Below are positions 16,315-25,867 of a stretch of DNA of 64,000 nt, in pieces. The position numbers and the translations under genes are program-made. The DNA is taken from the NCBI GenBank assembly GCA_029239875.1, contig JARBUD010000015.1:48685-112684 (forward strand), given 5' to 3'. The stretch is from Xanthobacteraceae bacterium (GTDB lineage: Bacteria; Pseudomonadota; Alphaproteobacteria; Rhizobiales; Xanthobacteraceae). Under the pieces are notes generated by a model. It did no database searches. It had not been told where the DNA came from and saw nothing but the letters and a program-made list of their open reading frames with translations. Numbering within the stretch: position 1 is the stretch's first letter; each line of letters starts with the position of its first letter.

Positions 16315-18033
16315 ATGGCCAAAATCTCGAGGCAGCAATATTCTGACCTTTACGGCCCCACGACCGGCGACAAGGTGCGGCTCGGCGATACCGATCTCTA
16401 TATCGAGATCGAGAAGGATCTGCGCATCTATGGCGAGGAGGCCGTCTATGGCGGCGGCAAGACGCTGCGCGACGGCATGGGCTATGACAACGAGCTCACC
16501 AGCGCGGCCGGCGCTCCAGATCTCGTCATTACCAATGTCACCATCATCGACGCGGTGCAGGGCGTCATCAAGGCCGATGTGGGCATCAAGGACGGCCTGA
16601 TCTGTGGCATCGGCAAGGCTGGCAACCCATCTACGATGTCCGGCGTGACGCCGGGGCTTGCACTCGGACCGGGAACCGACGCTATCTCAGGTGAGCACCT
16701 CATCCTGACTGCAGGCGGCATCGACGCGCACGTCCACTATATCTCGCCGCAGCAGGCGCAGGCAGCGCTATCCAATGGCGTGACCACGGTATTCGGCGGC
16801 GGCATCGGACCGAGCGATGGCACCAATGGCACCACCATCACTCCCGGCACCTGGAACATCGAGATGATGCTCCGCTCGTTTGACGCCTGGCCGGTCAATG
16901 CCGGCGTTCTCGCCAAGGGCAACGGGTCAGCGCCGGTTCCGCTGGAGGAGCAGATCCGTGCCGGCGCGGCGGGTTTCAAGATCCACGAGGATTGGGGTTC
17001 GACGCCGGCCGCGATCCGCAACGCGCTCACCGTGGCGGACAATTACGATGTTCAGGTGTGCATCCACACTGATACGTTGAACGAGGCCGGCTTCGTCGAA
17101 AACACAATCGCCGCCTTTGAGGGCCGCACGATCCACACCTACCACACGGAAGGCGCAGGTGGCGGTCACGCTCCCGACATCATCCGGGTAGCTGGGCTGA
17201 CGAACGTCATCCCGAGTTCGACCAATCCAACACTGCCTTACGGCGTCAACTCGCAGGCCGAATTGTTCGACATGACGATGATCTGTCACAATCTCAGCCC
17301 AAAAATCCCCACCGACGTTGCTTTCGCCGAAAGCCGGGTGCGCGCCGAAACCATCGCGGCGGAGAACGTGCTGCACGACCTCGGCGCGATCTCGATCCTC
17401 TCCAGCGACAGCCAGGCCATGGGCCGCATCGGCGAGAACTGGACGCGGACCATGCAGACCGCGGATCTGATGAAGCTGCGCATGGGCGCCTACAAGGGCG
17501 ACACCTCGGGCAACGACAATGAGCGTGTCCTGCGCTTCGTCGCCAAGGTTACGATCAACCCCGCCATCGCGCAGGGCGTCGCCCATGTCATCGGCTCGGT
17601 CGAGGTCGGCAAGATGGCCGATCTCGTGCTCTGGGAGCCGGCCTTCTTCGGCGCCAAGCCGAAGATGGTGATCAAGGGCGGCATGATCTCCTGGGCGCTG
17701 ATGGGCGACCCGAATGCCTCGCTGCCGACGCCCCAGCCGGTGATCTACCGGCCGATGTTCGGCGCGATGGGGTCGGCGCTGCCCAAGACCCGTATCACCT
17801 TCACCTCGCATGCGGCCTATGAGGCCGGCATCGTGGATCGCTACGAGCTGAAGTCGCAGGTGGTGCCGGTCTATGGCACGCGCACGATCACCAAGAGCTC
17901 GATGGTGCGCAACACCACTTTGCCGGTGATCGAGGTCAATCCGGAGACGTTCGCGGTGACGGTCGATGGCACGCACGCCACGATCGAGCCGGCGACGCGG
18001 CTCCCGCTCAGCCAGCTCTATTTCTTCAGCTGA
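16315..18033 (+). CDS. ureC: Urease subunit alpha, catalytic
   Basis: 572 residues, full length. The two-nickel site is intact: His139 and His141 in [11 protein letters not shown], the carbamylated Lys222 in [11 protein letters not shown], His251 in CIHTDTLNE, His277 in [13 protein letters not shown], and Asp365 in [12 protein letters not shown]. The mobile-flap Cys324-His325 in MICHNLSPK is also present. It hydrolyses urea to ammonia and carbamate. Two fluoride-channel genes follow before the accessory genes resume, an unusual break in the operon. Confidence 0.97.
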   Translation: MAKISRQQYSDLYGPTTGDKVRLGDTDLYIEIEKDLRIYGEEAVYGGGKTLRDGMGYDNELTSAAGAPDLVITNVTIIDAVQGVIKADVGIKDGLICGIGKAGNPSTMSGVTPGLALGPGTDAISGEHLILTAGGIDAHVHYISPQQAQAALSNGVTTVFGGGIGPSDGTNGTTITPGTWNIEMMLRSFDAWPVNAGVLAKGNGSAPVPLEEQIRAGAAGFKIHEDWGSTPAAIRNALTVADNYDVQVCIHTDTLNEAGFVENTIAAFEGRTIHTYHTEGAGGGHAPDIIRVAGLTNVIPSSTNPTLPYGVNSQAELFDMTMICHNLSPKIPTDVAFAESRVRAETIAAENVLHDLGAISILSSDSQAMGRIGENWTRTMQTADLMKLRMGAYKGDTSGNDNERVLRFVAKVTINPAIAQGVAHVIGSVEVGKMADLVLWEPAFFGAKPKMVIKGGMISWALMGDPNASLPTPQPVIYRPMFGAMGSALPKTRITFTSHAAYEAGIVDRYELKSQVVPVYGTRTITKSSMVRNTTLPVIEVNPETFAVTVDGTHATIEPATRLPLSQLYFFS

Positions 18034-18047
18034 GCCTTGCATCGGAT

Positions 18048-18071
18048 TGTGGAGGGGCCGGCCCCTCCACA
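18048..18071. repeat. Perfect 24-bp palindrome between ureC and crcB
   Basis: TGTGGAGGGGCC followed directly by its exact reverse complement. In RNA it would form a strong GC-rich hairpin with a tiny loop, 15 bases after the ureC stop and about 23 before the crcB start. No T run follows, so it is more likely an mRNA stabiliser or attenuator than a full terminator. Confidence 0.7.
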
Positions 18072-18093
18072 CCAGAGTGATGGCAGGAAGCCG

Positions 18094-18477
18094 GTGGACG
18101 CAATCAACATCCTGTGGGTGGGGCTGGGGGGCGGTGTCGGCTCCCTGCTGCGCTGGCAGGTGGGACGGTTGATCGAGCGGCGCATCGCTTCGCCGTTCAA
18201 GTTCGGCACCTTCTTCATCAACGTCTCCGGTGCCTTCGTCATCGCCTATCTTTCAGCATTGCTGGCCTTCAGCTGGGAGCATCGCTATGGCGACGTCGTC
18301 TCGTCGCTGGTGCTGACCGGCGTGCTGGGCGGCTACACCACCTTCAGCACCATGCAGCTCGACGCGGTGCAGATGGCGTCGGCCCGGCGGCATGGGCTGG
18401 CCATCGTCTATCTCGTCGCCTCCGTGGGATCGGGCCTTCTCGCCGCCGCTGCCGGCGTCGCGCTGGCCCGGGTCTAG
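18094..18477 (+). CDS. crcB: CrcB/Fluc fluoride channel, first of a pair
   Basis: 127 residues from the GTG at 18094 (AGGAAG ribosome site just upstream); the longer frame from 18037 starts inside the palindrome region. Four membrane segments carry Fluc motifs: GLGGGVGSLLRW in TM1, FFINVSGAFVIAY with the pore Asn, and GGYTTFSTMQ in the broken TM3. The second Phe of the usual TTFSTF is Met here. Fluc channels act as dual-topology dimers; paired genes usually make heterodimers. It sits inside the urease operon between ureC and ureE. Confidence 0.9.
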   Translation: MDAINILWVGLGGGVGSLLRWQVGRLIERRIASPFKFGTFFINVSGAFVIAYLSALLAFSWEHRYGDVVSSLVLTGVLGGYTTFSTMQLDAVQMASARRHGLAIVYLVASVGSGLLAAAAGVALARV

Positions 18478-18486
18478 GAGGTCGCG

Positions 18487-18870
18487 ATGGGGCTTCCGGT
18501 GCTTCTCGTGTTCGTGGGCGGTGGTCTCGGGGCGATCACTCGCGAGCTCTTCATGCTTCTGCTGGGGCGCTACAGCGCGGCATTCCCGGTCGATATCTTT
18601 GCGGCCAACATTCTCGCCTCGTTGCTGCTCGGTTTCGTCTTCGGCCTCCACCAGCTGCGGCGCGCCTCGGACAATGCCACGCTGCTGGTGTCGACCGGGT
18701 TCTGCGGCGGCATGTCCACCTTCTCGAGCTTCATCTACGGCGCCTATTCGGAAATGACGACACCGGGCCAGCTGGGGCTTTCATGCCTCTACGTCATTTC
18801 AAGTCTCGTCATCGGCTACAGCTTTACACTGCTCGGCCTTCGCGCCGCGACGCAGCTGCGTCGCGCCTGA
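18487..18870 (+). CDS. crcB: CrcB/Fluc fluoride channel, second of a pair
   Basis: 127 residues, nine bases after the first crcB. Motifs are VGGGLGAITRE in TM1, FAANILASLLLGF with the pore Asn, and GFCGGMSTFSSF with both Phe-box phenylalanines kept. It presumably forms a heterodimeric fluoride exporter with its partner in the inner membrane. It is followed 22 bases later by ureE on the same strand, so it is very likely cotranscribed with urease. Confidence 0.9.
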   Translation: MGLPVLLVFVGGGLGAITRELFMLLLGRYSAAFPVDIFAANILASLLLGFVFGLHQLRRASDNATLLVSTGFCGGMSTFSSFIYGAYSEMTTPGQLGLSCLYVISSLVIGYSFTLLGLRAATQLRRA

Positions 18871-18892
18871 GGCTCACTGCTGGGAGATACCT

Positions 18893-19618
18893 ATGATTCT
18901 CGTCGAGACCACGCTCGGCAATCTCCGCGATCCGGTCTGGCAGGAGCGCTCACGGCGCGCCAGCGTGGATCGCCTCGTGCTGGAGCAATGGGAGGCGCCC
19001 AAGAACCGCCTGCGCAAGGAGAGCGAAGGCGGCGTGGAACTCGCCATCGCGCTGCCGCGCTCCGAGCACCTGCATGACGGGGACGTGCTGCATTACGACG
19101 AGGCGGCCGGAATCATCGTCATCGCGGCGATCGCGCTCAAGGATGTTCTGGTGATCGAGCTTGAGAACATCGAGAAGCTTTCGCCGCTTGAGATCCTGCG
19201 CACCTGTTTCGAGCTGGGGCATGGGCTTGGAAACCAGCATTGGCCGGCCGTGATCAAGGGCTCCACGGTCTATGTGCCGCTTTCCGTGGACCAGAAGGTG
19301 ATGGCGTCGGTCATGCGCACCCATGCCTATCCCCATGTCCGGACCTATTTCGCGCCGGGCGAGCAGATCGCCGCCAAGCTCGATGCCCGCGAGGTGCGGC
19401 TGCTGTTTGCCGGCGCCGATGCGACGCCGCATCACCATCACGCCGCCGACACCGGTGCTCATGCCGAAGGTCATGCGCATGACCATGACCATGGCCACGA
19501 TCATGGTCACCACCACCCTCATCACGATCACGACCACGACCACGATCATGGCCACCATCATGACCATGGCCATGACCATTCGCATTCCCGCGGCCACACG
19601 CATGCAACGGTGAAGTGA
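18893..19618 (+). CDS. ureE: Urease accessory nickel chaperone UreE with long His-rich tail
   Basis: 241 residues. The N-terminal peptide-binding domain (1-75) and metal-binding domain (about 80-150, with SVMRTHAYPHVRTYFAPGE) match UreE. From about residue 178 the protein becomes an extended His/Asp/Gly tail with more than 30 His, much longer than in Klebsiella UreE, able to bind many nickel ions. The CATCAC/GACCAT-rich DNA (19430-19600) is low in complexity and prone to length change. It delivers nickel to UreG. Confidence 0.94.
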   Translation: MILVETTLGNLRDPVWQERSRRASVDRLVLEQWEAPKNRLRKESEGGVELAIALPRSEHLHDGDVLHYDEAAGIIVIAAIALKDVLVIELENIEKLSPLEILRTCFELGHGLGNQHWPAVIKGSTVYVPLSVDQKVMASVMRTHAYPHVRTYFAPGEQIAAKLDAREVRLLFAGADATPHHHHAADTGAHAEGHAHDHDHGHDHGHHHPHHDHDHDHDHGHHHDHGHDHSHSRGHTHATVK

Positions 19619-20340
19619 TGGCGGACGGGAGCATCGGGAAGCGCGGCAGTCCCACCGGCATGGTGCATCTTGCGCGCCTGCTGCAATTCTCGGATTCGAC
19701 GCTGCCAATAGGCTCCTTTGCATTCTCCAATGGGCTCGAATCCGCCCTGCAGACCGGCGTCGTCTCCGACCCGGAGAGCCTGCTCAGCTATGTCGACCTC
19801 ATCCTGCGGCAGACGTCCCGGATGGACGGCATCGCGCTGCTGCACGCGCACCGCGCTGCCCTCGCCGGCGACTACGAGGCGATCCTTGAAGCGGATAGCG
19901 AGCTGTTCTGCCGGCGCGTCGGCGAGGAGCAGCAGATGATGCTCACCCGCACCGGCAAGAAATTCGCCGAGCTGGTGCTGAAGATCATGCCCTCGCCCCT
20001 GCTTGAGCGCTGGCTCGGCGACATCAAGGCGAATGCGGCGCCGGGCTGCCTGCCCATCGGCCAGGCGCTCGCGCTCGCTCATATGGGCGTCGACGAGGTG
20101 GAAGCCTTCGTCATGCATCAATACGGCATCGCCTCGATGCTCCTCAGCGCGGCGCTGCGACTGATGCGGATCGACCACATCGATACCCAGCGCATCCTGT
20201 TCACGGCGCAGGAGCGCGTCGGGGGCGACTATCAGGCGGCGCGCGACCTCTCGCTCGACGAAATGGCGTCCTTCGCCCCGGTCTTCGACGTGCTCGTCGC
20301 CCACCACACGACCACCCATGTCCGCCTGTTCATGAACTGA
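19618..20340 (+). CDS. ureF: Urease accessory protein UreF
   Basis: 240 residues from the ATG at 19618, which overlaps the ureE stop by one base (an in-frame GTG at 19615 is possible). LLQFSDSTLPIGSFAFSNGL is the UreF signature, and the all-helical rest fits (GCLPIGQALALAHMGVD). UreF bridges UreD and UreG and gates GTP hydrolysis during nickel insertion. Confidence 0.92.
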   Translation: MADGSIGKRGSPTGMVHLARLLQFSDSTLPIGSFAFSNGLESALQTGVVSDPESLLSYVDLILRQTSRMDGIALLHAHRAALAGDYEAILEADSELFCRRVGEEQQMMLTRTGKKFAELVLKIMPSPLLERWLGDIKANAAPGCLPIGQALALAHMGVDEVEAFVMHQYGIASMLLSAALRLMRIDHIDTQRILFTAQERVGGDYQAARDLSLDEMASFAPVFDVLVAHHTTTHVRLFMN

Positions 20341-20367
20341 TTGCGGCATCGGCAAAGGAAGCAGTTG

Positions 20368-21015
20368 ATGAAGAAGATCACGCGCATCGGCATTGGCGGC
20401 CCGGTCGGCTCCGGCAAGACGGCGGTCATCGAGGTGATCACGCCGCGGCTCATCGATCTCGGCATCAAGCCGCTGATCATCACCAATGACGTGGTGACGA
20501 CCGAGGATGCCAAGCAGGTTCGCCGCACGCTGAACGGCATTCTGGTGGAGGAGAAGATCGTCGGCGTGGAGACGGGCGCCTGCCCGCACACCGCCGTGCG
20601 CGAAGACCCCTCCATGAACATCGCCGCCGTCGAGGAGCTCGAAGAGAAATATCCCGACAGCGACGTGATCCTCATCGAGTCCGGAGGCGACAACCTCACG
20701 CTGACCTTCAGCCCGGCTCTGGCGGATTTCTATATCTACGTGATCGACGTCGCGGCGGGCGACAAGATCCCGCGCAAGAACGGCGCCGGCGTCTGCCAGT
20801 CCGACATTCTCGTCATCAACAAGAAGGACCTCGCGCCCTATGTCGGCGCGAGCCTTGAGGTCATGGACCGCGACTCCCGGCTCATGCGCGGCAAGAAGCC
20901 TTTCATCTTCACCAACTGCAAGACCGGCGAGGGCGTCGACGAACTCATCCGCCTCATCCTCGACATGGCGCTGTTCGACGTGAAGGTCACAAAGCCCGCG
21001 ACGGTGGATGCCTGA
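20368..21015 (+). CDS. ureG: Urease accessory GTPase UreG
   Basis: 215 residues from the ATG at 20368, chosen over an in-frame codon at 20341 because of the AAAGGAAG ribosome site. P-loop [13 protein letters not shown] (about 10-22), the nickel-binding CPH motif in [18 protein letters not shown] and the guanine-specificity NKKDL are all present. It supplies GTP-driven nickel delivery to urease. It overlaps ureD by 8 bases. Confidence 0.96.
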   Translation: MKKITRIGIGGPVGSGKTAVIEVITPRLIDLGIKPLIITNDVVTTEDAKQVRRTLNGILVEEKIVGVETGACPHTAVREDPSMNIAAVEELEEKYPDSDVILIESGGDNLTLTFSPALADFYIYVIDVAAGDKIPRKNGAGVCQSDILVINKKDLAPYVGASLEVMDRDSRLMRGKKPFIFTNCKTGEGVDELIRLILDMALFDVKVTKPATVDA

Positions 21016-21955
21016 CGCCATGGCGCTCCACGAACGACTCGGTCGCCTCGACGCGGCGCGCGAACTGCGCGACTTCAAGGACGAGCCGGCCCAGATGCGC
21101 GCCGCCGGGCCGGGGAAAATCGGGGAACTGCGCCTCGGCTTCGTCCTGCGCGAGGGGCGCTCCATCCTGCACGACCTGTACCGCGTCGCGCCCTTGCTGG
21201 TGCAGCAGGCGCTGTACTGGGACGAGGCCATGCCGGAACTGCCGATCTGCTCGATCATCTCGATCGGCGGCGGCATTCTCCAGGGGGACAGGTACAAGAT
21301 CGATATCCATGTACGCGAAGGCGCGTGCGCGCACGTCACCACCCAGAGCGCCAACCGCGTCCACCAGATGGACGCGAACTACGCCTCGCAACATCAGATG
21401 GTGACGCTCGAGAGCGGCGCCTATCTGGAGTACCTGCCCGACTTCACCATTCCCTATCGCGACTCCCGCTTCATCAACCAGACCGACATCGTCATCGCGG
21501 AAGACGCGACCCTGCTCTATGGCGAGATGATGTTGGCCGGGCGCAAGCACCATCACGCCGACGAGCGGTTCGGGCTTGATCTGCTCTCCGTCGCCGTCGC
21601 CGTGCGTCGTCCGGAAGGGCGCAAGCTCTTTGCCGAAAAGATCCTGATCGAGAAGGGCGATGCGTCCGTCGATTTTCCGGCGGTGATGCGCGGCTACGAC
21701 GCCTTCGCCAACATCATGTGCCTGACCCCGCCCCCCGTCGCCGCCCGGATCAAGGAACGGTTCGAGACCAATTTCCCGCCCGATGCGCCGCGGGCGATTT
21801 CGGGTGTGTGCCGCCTGCCCAATGACGCCGGCCTCATGCTGCGCGCGGTGGGCATGGAGACCTATGACGTGCGCGCCGAGATGCGCCGCTTCTGGCAGAT
21901 CGTCCGCGAGGAAGCGCGCGGCCGGACGCTTCCACAGGAATTTCTCTGGCGCTGA
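21008..21955 (+). CDS. ureD: Urease accessory protein UreD
   Basis: 315 residues. [28 protein letters not shown] and [19 protein letters not shown] are typical UreD (UreH) motifs. It forms the scaffold that carries the apo-urease and through which nickel is channelled. Placing ureD last in the accessory set differs from the common ureDABC order but completes UreABCEFGD. Confidence 0.92.
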   Translation: MPDAMALHERLGRLDAARELRDFKDEPAQMRAAGPGKIGELRLGFVLREGRSILHDLYRVAPLLVQQALYWDEAMPELPICSIISIGGGILQGDRYKIDIHVREGACAHVTTQSANRVHQMDANYASQHQMVTLESGAYLEYLPDFTIPYRDSRFINQTDIVIAEDATLLYGEMMLAGRKHHHADERFGLDLLSVAVAVRRPEGRKLFAEKILIEKGDASVDFPAVMRGYDAFANIMCLTPPPVAARIKERFETNFPPDAPRAISGVCRLPNDAGLMLRAVGMETYDVRAEMRRFWQIVREEARGRTLPQEFLWR

Positions 21956-21969
21956 CAGAAAGAAAGGTC

Positions 21970-22983
21970 ATGGCCAAGCAGAGCAGCAATGTTGTCACCG
22001 ACATCCTTAAGGGGACCAGTCAGGTCTTCTTCGTGGAGAACGCCGTCACAGGTGCCCTGTTCTTCGCCGCTATGGCGTACGCCTCCTATGTGTCCGGCGT
22101 TTGGGCTACGACGGTAGGCGCCTCCATAGGTGTCGTGGTCGCGACACTGACCGCTCGGCTCCTGGACTGCGACGGAAACTCCGTGGCGTCCGGGCTCTAC
22201 GGCTTCAACGGGGTACTGGTCGGCGCCGCCCTGCCGACCTTTATTACGGCGTCGCCACAATTGTGGGCTTATGTCATCGTCGGAGCCGCGGTAAGTACGG
22301 TGATCACCGCTGCTTTCAGCGCGACACTAACCGCGAAATGGGGCATTCCGGGATCGACGGGGCCGTTCGTCCTGACAGGGTGGCTCATGGTCGCCGGTGC
22401 TTACTCGTTCGGCGGGCTCCACGTCACCGGGGATGGACCAAAGCTCGCGACCGAATATGTGCAGGGGCTCGCACCTGTTCCGGCGCCAATCGAACTGCTG
22501 CAGATCTTCTTCCGGAACATCGGCCAGGTTTATCTGCTCGGTAATGAGATTTCCGGCGCGATTATTCTGCTTGGTATCTTCATCGCGTCGATCCCTGCGG
22601 GCATTGCCGTCGTAACCGGCTCGCTCATCGCGATGCTGGTTTCGATCGGCATGGGGGCCGATCCGGCAATCGTGAGCCAGGGGCTCTATGGGTTCAGTCC
22701 GGTCCTGACAGCGCTGGCCGTCGGCGTGATCTTCCTGAAGGCATCGCCGAAGGTGGCGCTCTATGCGCTACTCGCGACCGTGACCACCGTCTTTGTGCAA
22801 GGCGCGCTCGACGTGATCGTCGCACCGGCAGGGGTTCCCTCTTTTACCGCTCCTTATGTCCTGACGATGTATCTCTTTATCGCCCCGAAGAAGCTCCTGG
22901 CCCCGCACCCGCATTTGCCTGTCGCGGGTCACCTTGTCGGACATGAGCACGCCGAGGCAAATCCTTCCACAGAACTGACATGA
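21970..22983 (+). CDS. Urea transporter (UT/Yut family)
   Basis: 337 residues with about ten membrane segments in two homologous halves. Each half carries the UT repeat: LYGFNGVLVGAALPTF and STGPFVLTGWLM in the first, LYGFSPVLTALAVGVI and SFTAPYVLTMYLF in the second. These line a selective urea channel. It begins 14 bases after ureD and is surely part of the same unit. The C-terminal tail has several His (HPHLPVAGHLVGHEHAE). Confidence 0.92.
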   Translation: MAKQSSNVVTDILKGTSQVFFVENAVTGALFFAAMAYASYVSGVWATTVGASIGVVVATLTARLLDCDGNSVASGLYGFNGVLVGAALPTFITASPQLWAYVIVGAAVSTVITAAFSATLTAKWGIPGSTGPFVLTGWLMVAGAYSFGGLHVTGDGPKLATEYVQGLAPVPAPIELLQIFFRNIGQVYLLGNEISGAIILLGIFIASIPAGIAVVTGSLIAMLVSIGMGADPAIVSQGLYGFSPVLTALAVGVIFLKASPKVALYALLATVTTVFVQGALDVIVAPAGVPSFTAPYVLTMYLFIAPKKLLAPHPHLPVAGHLVGHEHAEANPSTELT

Positions 22984-23109
22984 GCAGCATCAGGCTGCAG
23001 CGATATAAAATCGGAAAATGTCGGCGACTCACGAGCCGCTGCAAGGGTTCAGGCGATGCGCTGCGCGGGCAGAAGTTCCGAGCATGCACATTCATAAAGG
23101 GGAAATGGG

Positions 23110-24351
23110 ATGCAAGCGATTAATGCGGGCGATACCGCCTTCATTCTCTTGTGCACTGCGTTGGTGTGCATGATGACCCCAGCACTGGCGCTGTTCTATG
23201 GCGGCTTGGTCAAGCAGCGCGACATGCTGTCGATCATGATCCAGAATTTTGTCTGCATTGGCGTCGTCGGGTTGATCTGGGTGTTCGGTGGCTTCAGCCT
23301 CGCCTTCGGGCCGGACATTGGCGGGTTCATCGGCAGCATCGTCCCTTATTTTGGCATGTATCACGTGGGCATTCAGCCAAACCCCGTTTACGGGCCGAAC
23401 ATCCCGTTCATCATGGTGTTTGCATACCAGATGATGTTCGCCATCATCACGCCGGCACTAATGACGGGGGCTTTTGTCGGGCGGTTCCGCTTCGGTGCCT
23501 ATCTTTTCTTCATCGCCTTCTGGACCATCTTCGTTTATCTGCCGGCCGCGCACTGGATCTGGGGCGGTGGCTTTCTCGCCACGCTTGGCGTGGTTGATTT
23601 TGCCGGTGGCATCGTCATTCACACCGCGGCAGGCTTCTCCGCGCTGGTGACGGCAGCCTACCTCGGAAAGCGGAAGCTCGCCCCCGGCGAGAGCGAGTCC
23701 GAGCCGGCAAGCTTGCCTTTGGTGGCACTGGGCGCTGGCTTGCTGTGGTTTGGGTGGTTCGGCTTCAATGCCGGCGGCGCCTATGCCGCGGATGCGCTGG
23801 CGGCCTATGCCTTTACCAACACTATGCTTGCAGGCTCTGTCGCCATGCTCGTATGGATGTTCTGGGAATGGCGCGAAAGCGGCCGCCCATCCTTCTCCGG
23901 CGTCCTCGTCGGCGCAGTGGCGGGCTTGGCCACCATCACTCCTGCGTCCGGTTATGTCGAACCGATGTCGGCACTGCTCATCGGCGCTATCGGGGCGACA
24001 GCGTGCTATTTTGCCAAGTATGTGCAGGCGTGGCTGAAGATCGACGACACGCTGGAAGTCTGGCGGGCGCACGGTGTCGGCGGAATGACTGGCGCGATAT
24101 TGATCGGCGTGCTGGCAAGCTCGCATATCAATCAGGTGTCGGCTGGCCTTCATCAGTTGGGTGTCCAGCTGCTCGCCGTCGGCATCGTCGCCGCCTACGC
24201 CAGTCTCGTCACGTTCATCCTGCTGAAGATTTTGGATGGGCTGGGTATCCTGCGGGTATCCGATATCATCCAGGAGCAGGGACTGGATAAGCCGCTCTAC
24301 GGCGAACGTGCCTTTAATTTCTGGAACATGGATCGCGGAAAGCCGAAATGA
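23110..24351 (+). CDS. amt: Ammonium transporter Amt
   Basis: 413 residues, eleven membrane segments. The Amt Asp and first pore His are seen in VVDFAGGIVIHTAAGFSAL, and the second pore His in WRAHGVGGMTGAIL. There is no glnK next to it, although amtB usually pairs with one. An unlinked PII protein or none may control it. With urease and the urea channel upstream it would recapture or balance ammonium released from urea. It has a 126-base leader and GGGGAAATGGG ahead of the ATG. Confidence 0.93.
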   Translation: MQAINAGDTAFILLCTALVCMMTPALALFYGGLVKQRDMLSIMIQNFVCIGVVGLIWVFGGFSLAFGPDIGGFIGSIVPYFGMYHVGIQPNPVYGPNIPFIMVFAYQMMFAIITPALMTGAFVGRFRFGAYLFFIAFWTIFVYLPAAHWIWGGGFLATLGVVDFAGGIVIHTAAGFSALVTAAYLGKRKLAPGESESEPASLPLVALGAGLLWFGWFGFNAGGAYAADALAAYAFTNTMLAGSVAMLVWMFWEWRESGRPSFSGVLVGAVAGLATITPASGYVEPMSALLIGAIGATACYFAKYVQAWLKIDDTLEVWRAHGVGGMTGAILIGVLASSHINQVSAGLHQLGVQLLAVGIVAAYASLVTFILLKILDGLGILRVSDIIQEQGLDKPLYGERAFNFWNMDRGKPK

Positions 24352-24477
24352 CCGCAAGCGCGTGACCTGCATGCGAGGTTCCACCTGCCGTCGAACTAGC
24401 GTGCCGCCCGCTCTGGATATGTGCCCGAGCGGGCGCGCTCTATTGAATGTGTCCCACCGCCTTGTGTCCGCGCCGCA

Positions 24478-25722
24478 ATGGACCTGACGCTCGCGATATT
24501 CCTTCTCGTGTACGTCGCCATGGGCGTCGGCCATCTGCCCGGCTTACGCCTCGACAGAACGGGCGCGGCTACAGTCGGGGCAATGGTGCTCATCGCTTCG
24601 GGCCAGATTTCACCGGCCGCGGCATGGGCCGCGGTCGACTACCGGGTCATCGGCCTTCTGTTCGGCCTGATGACGATCTCCGCCGCCTTCGTGATCGCAG
24701 GCTTCTACGACTGGGTTGCCGTGAAGATCGGTAATTTCAACGTCGGCCCCGAGCGGCTCCTGGCGATACTGATCGCTATTTCTGGCGCCATGGCTGCCCT
24801 ATTGAACAAGGATGTGGTTGCGGTTGCGATGACGCCGATCCTCTGCTCCATATGCGTGGAGCGGCGTCTGAATCCGCTGCCCTTCCTGCTCGGCTTCTGC
24901 TTCGCCGTCAATTTCGCGTCGGCAGCAACGATCCTGGGCAGCCCGCAGAACATGATCATCGCCGAGACGCTGCAGCTCTCTTTCGTCGACTTCATGGCGG
25001 CAGCCGCTCCGCCGGCCGCGCTCGGCCTGCCGCTGGTCTGGATCGTGATTGTGCTTTGCTACCGTGGTCGCTGGGCACTGTCTGACGCGGCGGGAACCGC
25101 AGGCACCGTGGCGACGGTCACGGACGCGCCCGCCGCCTTCGATCGCGGTGAGACGATCAAGACGTGCGTGGTTGCGCTCGCGGTCGTCGCCGCGTTCATT
25201 TTTAGCGACTTGCCCCACATGCTGATCGCTCTTATGGGGGCTAGTGTCCTGCTCATCAGCCGGCGCTTCGCGTCGAGCAACCTGTTGCATCACGTCAACG
25301 GGGACTTACTGCTACTGTTGTTCGGCCTTTTCGTCGTCAATGCAGCTCTCACCGTGACGGGGCTGCCGGAAAAAGTTCTGGCCGACCTGCGCGCAATCGG
25401 GCTCAACCTGCACGATCCGTTGTCCATGCTGATCATCATGGCGGTGCTCAGCAACATTGTCGGTAACAACCCGGCCGTCATGCTCGTGGCGCCATTCATT
25501 GGCGGCACGCATCAGCCAGAAGCGCTTGGCGCGGCCATCGCGCTCGGCACCGGCTTCTCCTCGAGCGTCGTGATATTTGGCAGCCTTGTCGGGATCGTCG
25601 TCGCCGAAGAATGCCGTAAGCGCGACATCGCGCTCGGCTTCGCGGAGTTCGCCCGGGCGGGCCTGCCGACTTCCATCCTATGTCTTCTGATGACTGCCGT
25701 CTGGATCTATCATCTCGGCTGA
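24478..25722 (+). CDS. SLC13/ArsB-NhaD superfamily permease
   Basis: 414 residues from the ATG at 24478; the longer frame from 24421 adds a non-hydrophobic, unrelated start. About ten to twelve membrane segments. SLC13/CitT-ArsB type features are ALLNKDVVAVAMTPI, SAATILGSPQNMIIAETL and LSNIVGNNPAVMLVAPF (the paired N-hairpin loops). Such permeases carry dicarboxylates, sulfate or other anions, usually with sodium. The substrate is not known. It follows amt on the same strand by 126 bases. Confidence 0.8.
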   Translation: MDLTLAIFLLVYVAMGVGHLPGLRLDRTGAATVGAMVLIASGQISPAAAWAAVDYRVIGLLFGLMTISAAFVIAGFYDWVAVKIGNFNVGPERLLAILIAISGAMAALLNKDVVAVAMTPILCSICVERRLNPLPFLLGFCFAVNFASAATILGSPQNMIIAETLQLSFVDFMAAAAPPAALGLPLVWIVIVLCYRGRWALSDAAGTAGTVATVTDAPAAFDRGETIKTCVVALAVVAAFIFSDLPHMLIALMGASVLLISRRFASSNLLHHVNGDLLLLLFGLFVVNAALTVTGLPEKVLADLRAIGLNLHDPLSMLIIMAVLSNIVGNNPAVMLVAPFIGGTHQPEALGAAIALGTGFSSSVVIFGSLVGIVVAEECRKRDIALGFAEFARAGLPTSILCLLMTAVWIYHLG

Positions 25723-25867
25723 ACTCACTGCGGCGACGCTTTGATTAAGCCTCCAGCGGCTGAAGCAGCTGGATGATCGGAAGCTTGGCGCCCCAGATGC
25801 ACGTTCATTGCCAGAACGATAGGCATGAACTCTGTCGACGTCGGCACGCGCTCGCTCGATCGCCCGC

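Noticed and set aside
16927..18072. 381-residue open frame antisense to ureC
   Set aside because: It is a high-GC shadow of a certain urease gene, Arg/His/Asp-rich with no domain or ribosome site.
19430..19600. CAT/CAC/GAC-rich tandem repeat as a separate repeat element
   Set aside because: It is the coding sequence of the His-rich tail of UreE, in frame throughout.
19558..21354. 598-residue open frame antisense to ureF, ureG and ureD
   Set aside because: Spans three well-supported genes on the other strand; composition is that of a reverse-complement shadow.
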